From assembly GCA_947461705.1 (NCBI GenBank), contig CANHMF010000002.1, positions 1 to 48,420 on the forward strand: DNA of 48,420 nucleotides. Reading direction: 5' to 3'. Positions within the stretch are counted from its first letter, which is position 1; every line of letters begins with the position of its first letter. Shown piece by piece: positions 8,240 through 16,146 of the stretch. A program made the translations under genes and the position numbers. This stretch comes from Synechococcaceae cyanobacterium (GTDB lineage: Bacteria; Cyanobacteriota; Cyanobacteriia; PCC-6307; Cyanobiaceae). The notes under the pieces are model-generated. The model worked only from the letters and a program-made list of their open reading frames with translations. It made no database searches and was not told the DNA's origin.

Positions 8240-8310
8240 AGGCGGCACCCAGATTCGAACTGGGGGTAAAGGATTTGCAATCCTCTGCCTTACCACTTGG
8301 CCATGCCGCC
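8240..8310 (-). tRNA. tRNA-Cys (anticodon GCA)
   Basis: The minus strand folds as a 71-nt cloverleaf: acceptor GGCGGCA pairs with TGCCGCC, the anticodon stem-loop GGATTGCAAATCC gives GCA, and the T-arm contains the standard GTTCGAATC. The discriminator base is U73, the expected identity element for tRNA-Cys. CCA is not encoded. Confidence 0.96.
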
Positions 8311-8353
8311 GGTCAGGAGCAAACTCCCTGGCACGGATCGTATCAGCCACAAG

Positions 8354-9622
8354 ATGCCCGGCCGTCTGCTGGTTCTGAGCAACGGCCATGGGGAAGACCT
8401 GATCGCCCTGCGGGTGTTGCTCGCCCTGCACCAGCGTTGCCCGCAGCTGGAGCTGGCGGTGTTGCCCCTGGTGGGGGAGGGCACGGTGTTTGCCGCGGCG
8501 GAGCAGGCCGGGGTATTGCGCCGCATCGGCCCCAGGCGTCAGCTGCCCAGCGGTGGCTTCAGCAACCAGAGCCTGACGGGCTTGCTGCGGGATCTGGCGG
8601 CCGGTGTGCTGGGGCTGAGCTGGCGCCAGTGGCGACTGGTGCGGCGCTGGGGGCGCCATGGTGATCCCGTGCTGGCGGTGGGTGATCTCCTGCCCCTTCT
8701 GCTGGCCTGGGGCAGTGGCGCTCCCTATGGCTTCATTGGCACTCCCAAGAGCGATTACACCTGGCGTAGCGGTCCTGGTTCGGCGGGCTTGGCCGCTCTC
8801 TACCACCGCCTCAAGGGCAGCGAATGGGATCCCTGGGAATGGGCCTTGATGGGGCACGCCCGTTGCCGTCTGGTGGCCCTGCGCGATGGCCTCACGGCCA
8901 GGGGGTTGCGGCGCCATGGCGTGAGGGCCCTGGCTCCGGGCAATCCGATGATGGATGGCCTGGAGGGCATCCCCCTGCCCGCCGCCCTAGCGGGGCACCG
9001 TCGACTGGTGTTGCTGGGCGGCAGCCGGATGCCCGAGGCCCTTGGCAATCTCGAGCGCCTGCTGCTGGCCCTCGATCCCTGGGCGCTCCATCCGCCAGGC
9101 CCACCGCCGGCTGCTGGGCTGCTGGTGTTGGCTCCCACCGGCGCACGGCCCAGCCTTGACGATTGCCAGCCGCTGCTGCTGAGCCTGGGCTACGCACCGG
9201 CGGCCATCCCGGATGGCACAGGGGCGCAGGCGGCCTGGGGCCGGGGGGCAGTGCTGCTGCTGATTGGCAGTGGCGGGTTTGGCCGTTGGGCCAGCTGGGG
9301 CGAGGTGGGAGTGGCGGCAGCCGGCACCGCCACCGAGCAGTTGGTGGGGCTTGGCGTGCCCTGTCTGTCGTTGCCGGGGCCGGGGCCCCAGTTCAAATTG
9401 GGCTTTGCTCAGCGGCAGAGCCGTCTGCTGGGCGGGGCTGTGGGGGTGTGCCGCAGTGCCGCAGAGCTGGCGGACCGGCTGGAGCTCTTGTTGCGGGAGC
9501 CCTCCGACCGCCGTGCCTTGGGCCGCATGGGCCGCCGGCGCATGGGCCGGGCGGGTGGCAGTGCTGCCCTGGCGGAGCTGGTGCAGCAGCGGCTGGTGGA
9601 CACCGCCCGCGCCGCGGGATGA
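8354..9622 (+). CDS. Lipid-A-disaccharide-synthase-like protein (cyanobacterial family)
   Basis: A 422-aa protein with a GT-B-like layout. It starts MPGRLLVLSNGHGEDLIALR, a signature of the cyanobacterial LpxB-related family. Further motifs are YGFIGTPKSDYTW (about residue 125) and ALAPGNPMMDGL. The C-terminal domain contains AAAGTATEQLVGLGVPCLSLPG-like sequence resembling the nucleotide-sugar-binding half of LpxB and MurG. True LpxB makes lipid A; marine picocyanobacteria have unusual lipid A, and the role of this paralogue is not settled to my knowledge. I chose the ATG at 8354 rather than 8297, which lies inside tRNA-Cys. Confidence 0.8.
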   Translation: MPGRLLVLSNGHGEDLIALRVLLALHQRCPQLELAVLPLVGEGTVFAAAEQAGVLRRIGPRRQLPSGGFSNQSLTGLLRDLAAGVLGLSWRQWRLVRRWGRHGDPVLAVGDLLPLLLAWGSGAPYGFIGTPKSDYTWRSGPGSAGLAALYHRLKGSEWDPWEWALMGHARCRLVALRDGLTARGLRRHGVRALAPGNPMMDGLEGIPLPAALAGHRRLVLLGGSRMPEALGNLERLLLALDPWALHPPGPPPAAGLLVLAPTGARPSLDDCQPLLLSLGYAPAAIPDGTGAQAAWGRGAVLLLIGSGGFGRWASWGEVGVAAAGTATEQLVGLGVPCLSLPGPGPQFKLGFAQRQSRLLGGAVGVCRSAAELADRLELLLREPSDRRALGRMGRRRMGRAGGSAALAELVQQRLVDTARAAG

Positions 9623-9653
9623 TGGGGGGTGAGCCCATGCCCGCACCCGTTCG

Positions 9654-9911
9654 ATGCCCGCACCCCAGGACAAGGACTTCGTGACGGCTTGCGGGCGGCT
9701 GGCCAGCCAGCTGAGCATCAGCATCGCCGCGGCCCGCCGCAAGGTGGAGCTGGTGGCCGCCAGGGAAGGGGTGCGGGACGCCGATGGCCGCCTGTTGATT
9801 GCCCAGAGGTTGCTGCTGGAATCCCAGGGGGTGAGTGCCGAATCCCGCCAGCTGCTGGATGTGCTGCTGGAGGCCGTGGCGGAGGAGGCCAACTACATCG
9901 GCGACGACTGA
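9654..9911 (+). CDS. Small conserved-looking protein of unknown function
   Basis: An 85-aa, mostly helical protein: ACGRLASQLSISIAAARRKV then a second helix pair (LLIAQRLLLESQG, LLDVLLEAVAEEANYI). It has no signal peptide, cysteine motif or recognised domain. It begins 31 nt after the LpxB-like gene on the same strand and ends 23 nt before the convergent RNase D gene, so it probably shares the upstream transcript. The ATG at 9654 is the only sensible start. I do not recognise it. Confidence 0.65.
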   Translation: MPAPQDKDFVTACGRLASQLSISIAAARRKVELVAAREGVRDADGRLLIAQRLLLESQGVSAESRQLLDVLLEAVAEEANYIGDD

Positions 9912-9934
9912 TCCGCTCCCTGTGCGGCAGGCGC

Positions 9935-10603
9935 TCAGCAGCGGTGCTCGAAGATCGCCCCGAAGCGGCCGCGATCGAGCTCGGCGATCACTGGGATGCA
10001 GGCAAAGCTGCGGCGGGCCAGGTCCATGCGCTCCTCGCGTTCCAGCATCTGCGTGAGCCGGTCGCGGGCGGCCAGCAGATAGCGCACGTCGTTGGCGGCG
10101 TAGGCGAGCTGGGTGTCGCTGAGGTCCTCCACCCGGCCCCAGTCGCTGCTCTGGGCGCCCTTGTCGAGTTCCACGCCGCAGAGTTCCTGCACCAGTTCCT
10201 TGAGCCCATGCCGGTTGGTGTAGGTGCGGGCCAGCCGGCTCCCCACCTTGGTGCAGAACAGGGGCGCCACGGCGATGCCCAGGCCCTCCCCGAGGGCCGC
10301 CACGTCAAAGCGGGCGAAGTGGAACACCTTTTCGATCGTGGGGGCCTCCATCAGTTGCTGGAGCAGGGGGGCCTGCCGTTGGCCGCGCTGGATGCGGATG
10401 CAGCACACGTTGTCGTGATCGTCGCTGATCTGCACCAGGCAGAGCCTGTCGCGGCCGTGCACCAGGCCCATGGCCTCCGTGTCCACGGCCAGGGCGCTGG
10501 AGGCCCCCAGCAGGGCATGCCATTCGGCATTCAGATCGCCATCGAGAACGGCAAAGCGAGCGGGGCTGGAGCCGGCGGCCGGGGCGCTGTGGGGGGTGGT
10601 CAT
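9935..10603 (-). CDS. rnd: Ribonuclease D family 3'-5' exonuclease
   Basis: A 222-aa protein covering only the DEDDy exonuclease domain. The catalytic residues are in place: AVDTEAMGL (DxE, about residue 40), FHFARFDVAAL (second Asp) and YAANDVRYL (Tyr and last Asp). The HRDC domains of E. coli RNase D are absent, as in the short cyanobacterial type. Expected role: 3' trimming of tRNA precursors or other small RNAs. The start MTTPHSAP was chosen because the longer ORF runs through the intergenic region without protein-like content. Confidence 0.9.
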   Translation of the reverse strand: MTTPHSAPAAGSSPARFAVLDGDLNAEWHALLGASSALAVDTEAMGLVHGRDRLCLVQISDDHDNVCCIRIQRGQRQAPLLQQLMEAPTIEKVFHFARFDVAALGEGLGIAVAPLFCTKVGSRLARTYTNRHGLKELVQELCGVELDKGAQSSDWGRVEDLSDTQLAYAANDVRYLLAARDRLTQMLEREERMDLARRSFACIPVIAELDRGRFGAIFEHRC

Positions 10604-10677
10604 GGCTGGTGGGTGAGGGCCGGAGGTCCCGGCCTGGACACTGTGCCGCCATCGTCGCGGACGCCGAGGCCCCTCCG

Positions 10678-10709
10678 CCCAAAACCCAAGATCGTCTATC
10701 GCTTTTGGG
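10678..10709. repeat. Inverted repeat between rnd and the next gene
   Basis: CCCAAAA and TTTTGGG are perfect 7-bp arms separated by 18 nt, in the 160-nt gap between divergent genes. The spacing would suit a dimeric repressor or a loose hairpin. No further support. Confidence 0.3.
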
Positions 10710-10763
10710 ATTCGAGCCGAGACTGGGCTAGTTGGTGGGTAGAGCGCGCTCCGATAGGCCGTG

Positions 10764-11243
10764 ATGCGATCCACCCCTAAGCCCGCCCGCTCCGGCCTGG
10801 AGGTCATTCATGCCTTCTTCGCCCGGCCCGCCATTCAGCACCTGGGGCTGGAGCTGGCGGTGTGCTGGGTGCTGGAGCGCCTGTTGGAGGTCGACACCTA
10901 TCCCACGGCCCTGATGCACGATCTCGCTGCAGCCCATCCCAAGTTGCGCCTTTCCGAGACCGTGTTGCAGCAGGCTCTCACCTTTTTGGATCAGCAGGGA
11001 GCCATCAGCAGCTATGCCCAGCGCTGCCCGAGCCGGGGTCGCCCCCGGCGGATGCTTCACCTGCTGGAGGGCAGCCGCGAGCAGGCCCTGGGTCTGATGC
11101 TGCCGTGGCATCACTGGTTGGAGGAGAATGAGTTCCACCTTCGTGTTGAGGCTGGGTCCCATGCCACCAGCTCTGGGCTCCACGCTGCTGCTCACGGTTC
11201 TGCTGGCTGTCGGCCTGGTGTTCTTCCTTCGGGCTGCCAGTAA
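10764..11243 (+). CDS. Possible winged-helix protein overlapping the downstream CCB-type gene
   Basis: A 159-aa frame. Residues 10-115 look like a real protein with a helix-rich, winged-helix-like part (TALMHDLAAAHPKLRLSETV, LTFLDQQGAISSYAQR, SRGRPRRMLHLLEG) reminiscent of PadR or MarR-like folds. From about residue 122 it overlaps the next gene by 116 nt in another frame, and the tail (SHATSSGLHAAAHG) reads like out-of-frame sequence. The natural end may once have been near the downstream start. ATG 10764 follows a GTG at 10761. Function not recognised. Confidence 0.55.
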   Translation: MRSTPKPARSGLEVIHAFFARPAIQHLGLELAVCWVLERLLEVDTYPTALMHDLAAAHPKLRLSETVLQQALTFLDQQGAISSYAQRCPSRGRPRRMLHLLEGSREQALGLMLPWHHWLEENEFHLRVEAGSHATSSGLHAAAHGSAGCRPGVLPSGCQ

Positions 11244-11715
11244 GGACCGCACCACCGTGGTGGAGGTGCGCTCCTCCAAGCCCCCGCTGGAGGTGTTGCC
11301 CGGCATTGCCGACTGGTTGCAGCAGCGCGGCTGGACGGCCGAGGACGCCAACCCGGAGCGGCGTCTGCTGCGCTTCCGTGGCCAGGTGGAGGCCAGCCCT
11401 GTGCTGGCGGTGTTGCTCTCGCTCCTGGGAGGCGTGGGTGCCGGTTGCCTGGGCCTGGTACTCCGCCAGCTGTTGCCCCAGTTGGGCTGGTGGCCGCTGC
11501 TGTTGGTGGGCCTCGGGCCGCTGGCGGGGGTGATCTACCGCCGCCGGGCTGCCCGGGCTGAAACCGTTGAGCTTCGGCTGATCAGCCACGACACCGCCAC
11601 CGGCAGCGCCCTGCGCCTGCGCGCCCACCGGGATGAACTGATTGCCCTGGAGCTGGAGATGGGACCGAAGCTGGGCCTGTTCAGCGACGGCAACCTGCTC
11701 AGTTCGCCGATCTAA
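11128..11715 (+). CDS. Cofactor assembly of complex C subunit B (CCB-type) protein
   Basis: A 195-aa membrane protein resembling the cyanobacterial/plastid CCB2/CCB4 family, which helps attach heme c(i) to cytochrome b6 of the b6f complex. Visible: an N-terminal transmembrane segment (LLLTVLLAVGLVFFLRAASK), the family phrase KDRTTVVEV, a paired hydrophobic hairpin (about residues 90-140: VLLSLLGGVGAGCLGLVL; LLLVGLGPLAGVIY) and a soluble C-terminal domain. ATG 11128 follows GGAGGAG; the ATG at 11161, with GAGG upstream, would shorten the overlap with the preceding frame. Membrane location in thylakoids is inference. Confidence 0.75.
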   Translation: MSSTFVLRLGPMPPALGSTLLLTVLLAVGLVFFLRAASKDRTTVVEVRSSKPPLEVLPGIADWLQQRGWTAEDANPERRLLRFRGQVEASPVLAVLLSLLGGVGAGCLGLVLRQLLPQLGWWPLLLVGLGPLAGVIYRRRAARAETVELRLISHDTATGSALRLRAHRDELIALELEMGPKLGLFSDGNLLSSPI

Positions 11716-11718
11716 CGA

Positions 11719-12543
11719 ATGGGCCGCCGCCTTCCCCTGTTGCCCCTGGTGCTGGGCCTGGGGCTGCTGGCTCCGGCCTCAGCCCAACCCCTGGCCAGAG
11801 CCAGCGCCAGGGAGAGTGAGAGCCTCACCGGCCCCCGCAGTGCGCTGCAGAAGAACTGGATCGGCCTGCGGACGTTGCCGGCAGCCACCGAGATCCTGGT
11901 GATGGCGGGCCATGCCGATTCTCAGGGGATCGCCGGTTCAGGCACCGCCGGAGCCGCGGTGGCGCTGGCGGGCTTTGCCCCCATGCAGTCCGGCATCACC
12001 GACGAGCTCTACTGGAATCTGGCGGTGGCCCAGGCGGTGGTGGCCCGCGGTCAGTTGCGGGGCCTCGACATCCGCTACTACGAGCCGCCGCTGCGCACAA
12101 TCCACCACCAGGACGATCCGCGCACCAACTGGAGCGTGGGCCAGCGCCATGTCCGCAATGGGGGCTACGCCCTCGAGATTCACTTCGATGCCTACGGCTC
12201 GAGTGGCATCGGCTCCGGCGTGATCCCGGCCCTGCAGGGCCCCTTCACACGGGTGGACGAAAGCCTGGCCGCGGCCTTCGGTGCCTATCCGATGTGGTTC
12301 CGTGGCGGCCTGGGCGGGCCTCGCCGGGGGGTCACCTTGCTCGAGATCGGCAAGCTCGAAGGGGCCTTGGAAGCCACCCTGCGGGATCCCAGCCGTCGTG
12401 AGGCGGCCATCGCGTTCATCGCCGATCGCGTTGCGCTGGCCCTGGTGGGGGGCCTGGATCAGCCGCTCGCTAGCCCACCGCCCCGTGGGGTTGGCAGCGT
12501 GCCGCCAGGGAGGGGTCGCTCAGCCAGTTCTGGGGGCGGGTGA
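11719..12543 (+). CDS. Exported N-acetylmuramoyl-L-alanine amidase-like protein
   Basis: A 274-aa protein with a signal peptide ([16 protein letters not shown]). The body looks like a divergent amidase_3 fold: [12 protein letters not shown] could supply the first metal His, LEIHFDAYG resembles the second (canonical HxNA), and [17 protein letters not shown] the glutamate region near the C-terminus. It begins 3 nt after the CCB-type gene, so it is probably co-transcribed. The last 70 residues are low-complexity and overlap hemF by 74 nt tail to tail. Activity on peptidoglycan is inference. Confidence 0.62.
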   Translation: MGRRLPLLPLVLGLGLLAPASAQPLARASARESESLTGPRSALQKNWIGLRTLPAATEILVMAGHADSQGIAGSGTAGAAVALAGFAPMQSGITDELYWNLAVAQAVVARGQLRGLDIRYYEPPLRTIHHQDDPRTNWSVGQRHVRNGGYALEIHFDAYGSSGIGSGVIPALQGPFTRVDESLAAAFGAYPMWFRGGLGGPRRGVTLLEIGKLEGALEATLRDPSRREAAIAFIADRVALALVGGLDQPLASPPPRGVGSVPPGRGRSASSGGG

Positions 12544-13582
12544 ACAGATCAGTCAGCAGGGCCTCGCGGCTGCCGGCTGCGGCCTGATAGCCGTACTCCC
12601 AGCGCACCAACGGCGGCAGCGACATCAGGATCGACTCGGTGCGGCCATTGGTCTGCAGGCCGAAGATCGTGCCCCGGTCGAACACCAGGTTGAACTCCAC
12701 GTAGCGGCCGCGGCGGTAGAGCTGGAAGTCGCGCTCGCGGGTGCCGAAGGGGGTGAACTGACGTTTCTCGGCGATGGGCAGATAGCTCGGCAGGAAGGCG
12801 TTGCCGCAGGCGGAGGCCAGCTGGAACAGCTGTTCCCAGCTCTGGCTCACGGCCCCGACGGCCTGGCTGGCGGCCGCCGCGGGGCCGTTCGGATCCTGCC
12901 CCTTGTACAGCACGCCACGGGGATCCTGGTAGTCGTAGAAGATGCCGCCCACACCGCGGGTTTCCTGGCGGTGCTTGAGGAAGAAATACTCGTCGCACCA
13001 GGGCTTGAACACCGGGTAGTAGGCCGGGTTCACGCTGTCGCAGGCGCCCTTGAGGGTGCGGTGGAAGTGCTGGGCGTCTTCCAGGAACGGGTAGTAGGGG
13101 GTGAGGTCGGCGCCGCCGCCGAACCACCACACCGGCCCGGCCTCGAAGTAGCGGTAGTTGAGGTGAACGGTGGGGATATATGGATTGCGGGGATGGAGCA
13201 CCATCGAGGTGCCGGTGGCAAACCAGCGGTGCCCCTTGGCCTCTGGCCGCTGGCTGAGAATGGACGGGGGCAGTTCCGAGCCCTCCACCTCCGAGAAGTT
13301 CACACCGCCCTGCTCGAACACGCGGCCCTGCTTCATCACCCGGGAGCGGCCGCCACCGCCTTCTGGGCGCACCCAGCTCTCTTCGGCGAAGCTGCCCACG
13401 CCATCGAATTGCTCGAGGCCGGCGCAGATGGAGTCCTGCAGGCCCATCAGCAGGGCCTTGGCCCGAGCCCGCGAATCGGCGGGAGGGGCCTCCAGGGCCG
13501 GCGCGGCGGGCATGGCGTCGGCGCTGGCTGGGCGGAGCCCGGTCACCTTGTTCTTCGCGCGGGACAGCAGGCCCTTCAACAT
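12470..13582 (-). CDS. hemF: Oxygen-dependent coproporphyrinogen III oxidase
   Basis: HemF decarboxylates coproporphyrinogen III to protoporphyrinogen IX using O2, on the way to heme and chlorophyll. The 370-aa sequence carries family motifs [58 protein letters not shown] and [16 protein letters not shown]. The ATG at 13582 ([12 protein letters not shown]) gives the usual length; a GTG at 13621 is an alternative. It is divergent from mrp, with an imperfect palindrome in the gap, and overlaps the amidase-like gene at the 3' ends. Confidence 0.96.
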   Translation of the reverse strand: MLKGLLSRAKNKVTGLRPASADAMPAAPALEAPPADSRARAKALLMGLQDSICAGLEQFDGVGSFAEESWVRPEGGGGRSRVMKQGRVFEQGGVNFSEVEGSELPPSILSQRPEAKGHRWFATGTSMVLHPRNPYIPTVHLNYRYFEAGPVWWFGGGADLTPYYPFLEDAQHFHRTLKGACDSVNPAYYPVFKPWCDEYFFLKHRQETRGVGGIFYDYQDPRGVLYKGQDPNGPAAAASQAVGAVSQSWEQLFQLASACGNAFLPSYLPIAEKRQFTPFGTRERDFQLYRRGRYVEFNLVFDRGTIFGLQTNGRTESILMSLPPLVRWEYGYQAAAGSREALLTDLFTRPQNWLSDPSLAARCQPHGAVG

Positions 13583-13645
13583 CAACGCCACACCCCAGGG
13601 GGTGCCAGATAAGCGCCTCACCTTTTCAGCCCGCGGCCCCGGCGC

Positions 13646-13667
13646 ACAAGCTCTCGAGAGAGTTTGT
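13646..13667. promoter_or_regulatory. Imperfect palindrome between hemF and mrp
   Basis: ACAAGCTCTC-GA-GAGAGTTTGT is a 10+10 dyad with one mismatch, centred in the gap between divergent hemF (starts 13582) and mrp (starts 13748). Its length and symmetry fit a dimeric regulator operator for heme or Fe-S genes, but no known consensus is matched. Confidence 0.35.
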
Positions 13668-13747
13668 CATCACGATCATGGAATGTCTGGACCTGAAGGC
13701 GCCAGAACGGGGCCCCTAGGATCCAGGCCCTCGCTCAGTTCCGCCGG

Positions 13748-14866
13748 ATGGCCAGCGCCGATCCAGCTCTCGCCCAGGCCCTCGCCGCGCTTGAGCCCCT
13801 CCAGGATGCCGGCAGTGGTCGCAGCCTGCTGGCGTTGGAGTGGATCCAGCAGGTGCGCCTGCAGGGCAGTCGTGTGGTGTTCCGTCTGGCGCTGCCGGGC
13901 TTTGCCAACAGCCAGCGGGAGCGGATCGCGGCGGAAGCCCGCACAGCCTTGCTGCAACTCAGCGGGATTGATGACGTTCAGATCGAATTGGCACAGCCCG
14001 CTGAAGCGGCGGCGGCCCATGCCCATAGCCATGGCGGCGCCCCCATTGGTGCCGCGGGCCACGGTGGTGGTGGTCCGGAGCGCCAGCCCGTACCCGGGGT
14101 GAAGCAAGTGATTGCCGTGAGCAGTGGCAAGGGCGGCGTTGGCAAGAGCACCGTGGCGGTGAACCTGGCCTGCGCCCTGGCGGCCAGTGGCCTCAAGGTG
14201 GGCCTGCTGGATGCCGACATCTACGGCCCCAATGCCCCCACGATGCTCGGGGTGGCCGACCGCACTCCCGAGGTGCGGGGCAGCGGCAACGAGCAGATCC
14301 TCACCCCGATCGAGAGCTGTGGCATCGCCATGGTGTCGATGGGGTTGCTGATCGCCGAGAACCAGCCGGTGATCTGGCGTGGACCGATGCTCAACGGCAT
14401 CATTCGCCAGTTCCTCTACCAGGTGGACTGGGGCGAGCGGGATGTGCTCGTGGTGGATCTTCCCCCCGGCACGGGAGATGCCCAGCTCAGCCTGGCCCAG
14501 GCCGTGCCCATGGCCGGTGTGATTGTGGTCACCACCCCGCAGACCGTGTCTTTACAGGATGCGCGGCGTGGGCTGGCCATGTTCCTGCAGATGGGTGTGC
14601 CGGTGCTGGGGGTGGTGGAGAACATGACGGCGTTCATTCCGCCCGATGCGCCCGACAAGCGCTACGAACTGTTCGGCTCCGGTGGCGGGGCCCTGCTGGC
14701 CGAGGAGGCCGGCGTGCCGCTGCTGGCCCAGTTGCCCATGGAACTGGCGGTGGTTCAGGGCGGTGATGCGGGTCGGCCGGCGGTGCTCAGCGCCCCCGCC
14801 TCGCTCACGGCCGAGGCCTTCCGCCGCTTGGCTGATCGGGTTCTCGGCGGCGTGCCGGTGGCATGA
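13748..14866 (+). CDS. mrp: Mrp/ApbC-type P-loop ATPase, Fe-S cluster carrier family
   Basis: A 372-aa protein. Residues 1-85 are a MIP18/DUF59-like domain and residues 120-360 a deviant Walker ATPase (AVSSGKGGVGKSTVAVNLAC; LLDADIYGPNAPTML; VVDLPPGTGDAQLSLAQ). A Gly/His-rich linker (HAHSHGGAPIG) joins them. Mrp proteins carry or insert Fe-S clusters. The usual CxxC pair near the C-terminus is not present: the corresponding stretch reads VENMTAFIPPDAPDKRYELF. Cluster binding, if any, must differ from ApbC. It is coupled to rodA by an ATGA overlap. Confidence 0.93.
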   Translation: MASADPALAQALAALEPLQDAGSGRSLLALEWIQQVRLQGSRVVFRLALPGFANSQRERIAAEARTALLQLSGIDDVQIELAQPAEAAAAHAHSHGGAPIGAAGHGGGGPERQPVPGVKQVIAVSSGKGGVGKSTVAVNLACALAASGLKVGLLDADIYGPNAPTMLGVADRTPEVRGSGNEQILTPIESCGIAMVSMGLLIAENQPVIWRGPMLNGIIRQFLYQVDWGERDVLVVDLPPGTGDAQLSLAQAVPMAGVIVVTTPQTVSLQDARRGLAMFLQMGVPVLGVVENMTAFIPPDAPDKRYELFGSGGGALLAEEAGVPLLAQLPMELAVVQGGDAGRPAVLSAPASLTAEAFRRLADRVLGGVPVA

Positions 14867-16146
14867 CGGTGCTCGGCCTCTGGGGCAGGCGCGCCGGCAT
14901 GTTCGGCAGCGGCAAGCTGCGTCGCCGCGGCTGGCCGGACGGCGTGGACAAGCTGCTCTGGTGGATCCCCCTGGCGATGATCTTCATCGCCGGAATCCTG
15001 ATCGCCAGCACCCAGCGCCAGGCCGATTACGCCGACTGGTATCAGCACTGGGTCACCGCTGCCGTGGGCATGGCCATCGCCCTGCTGTTGGCGCGGGTGC
15101 CCCTGGAGCGGATCAGCAGCTGGCAGTGGCCCATCTATGGCGCCATGGTGGCCAGCCTCATCGCCGTGCGGATCGTGGGCGTCAGTGCCCTCGGTGCCCA
15201 GAGCTGGATCAACATCGCCGGCTTCCACGTGCAGCCCTCCGAGTTCGCGAAGGTGGCGGCGATCCTGTTGCTGGCCAGGGTGTTGTCCCGCCATCCGGTG
15301 GAGCGCCCCGTGGATCTCCTGCGGCCTGTGGCGATGATCAGCATCCCCTGGCTGCTGGTGTTTGTTCAGCCAGATCTGGGCAGCTCGCTGGTGTTCGGCG
15401 CCGTGCTGCTCGTGATGATGTTCTGGTCGCGCATTCCCGGGGCGTGGGTGATGCTGTTCATGGCACCGCTGTTCACGGCGATCCTGGCCGGTGCCTTCCC
15501 CTGGCTGCTATTCGCCTGGATTCCGGCCATGGGCTGGTTGGCCTGGACATCCCTGCCCTGGAAACGGGTGGGGCTCGCTGTGGGGCTGGCTGTGCAGGCC
15601 GCCTTTGCCGTGGGGACCCCCTGGCTCTGGAACAACTTTCTGCAGCCCCACCAGCGCGCCCGGCTCACCCTGTTTCTCGATCCCTCCCAGGACCCCCTTG
15701 GCGGGGGCTATCACCTGCTGCAGAGCACGGTGGGGATTGGCTCCGGGGGCCTCCTGGGCACCGGTTTGATGCAGGGCCACCTCACGCTGCTGCGCTTCAT
15801 CCCCGAGCAGCACACCGATTTCATCTTCAGTGCCCTGGGCGAGGAAACCGGGTTCATCGGCTCGATGGTGGTGGTGCTGGGGTTTGTGGTGTGGATCTGG
15901 CGGTTGCTCCAGATCGCCGGTAAGGCCCGCACGGACTACGAGTCGCTCGTGGTGGTGGGGATTGGGGCGATGGTGATGTTCCAAGTGGTGGTGAACATCA
16001 ACATGACCATCGGCCTGGGGCCGATCACCGGCATTCCCTTGCCCTGGCTGAGCTATGGCCGCTCGGCCATGCTCGTGAACTTCATCGCCCTTGGCCTGTG
16101 CGCCTCGGTGGCTCGCCGCGGCATCTCCGCCCAGGGCCGCCGCTGA
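14863..16146 (+). CDS. rodA: Rod-shape-determining SEDS protein RodA
   Basis: A 427-aa polytopic inner-membrane protein of the SEDS family (peptidoglycan glycosyltransferase with class B PBPs, lateral wall growth). About ten hydrophobic segments are visible. SEDS signatures: GAQSWINIAGFHVQPSEFAK, FVQPDLGSSLVF, GGGYHLLQSTVGIGSGGLLG, PEQHTDFIFSALGEETGF and GIPLPWLSYGRSAML. The ATG overlaps the mrp stop (ATGA) and the stop overlaps the next start (TGATG), so the three genes are almost certainly one transcript. Confidence 0.96.
   Translation: MTVLGLWGRRAGMFGSGKLRRRGWPDGVDKLLWWIPLAMIFIAGILIASTQRQADYADWYQHWVTAAVGMAIALLLARVPLERISSWQWPIYGAMVASLIAVRIVGVSALGAQSWINIAGFHVQPSEFAKVAAILLLARVLSRHPVERPVDLLRPVAMISIPWLLVFVQPDLGSSLVFGAVLLVMMFWSRIPGAWVMLFMAPLFTAILAGAFPWLLFAWIPAMGWLAWTSLPWKRVGLAVGLAVQAAFAVGTPWLWNNFLQPHQRARLTLFLDPSQDPLGGGYHLLQSTVGIGSGGLLGTGLMQGHLTLLRFIPEQHTDFIFSALGEETGFIGSMVVVLGFVVWIWRLLQIAGKARTDYESLVVVGIGAMVMFQVVVNINMTIGLGPITGIPLPWLSYGRSAMLVNFIALGLCASVARRGISAQGRR

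Noticed and set aside
10725-10790. tRNA-like stretch (AGTTGGTGGGTAGAGCGC)
   Set aside because: Resembles a D-arm, but no matching acceptor, anticodon or T-arm could be found.
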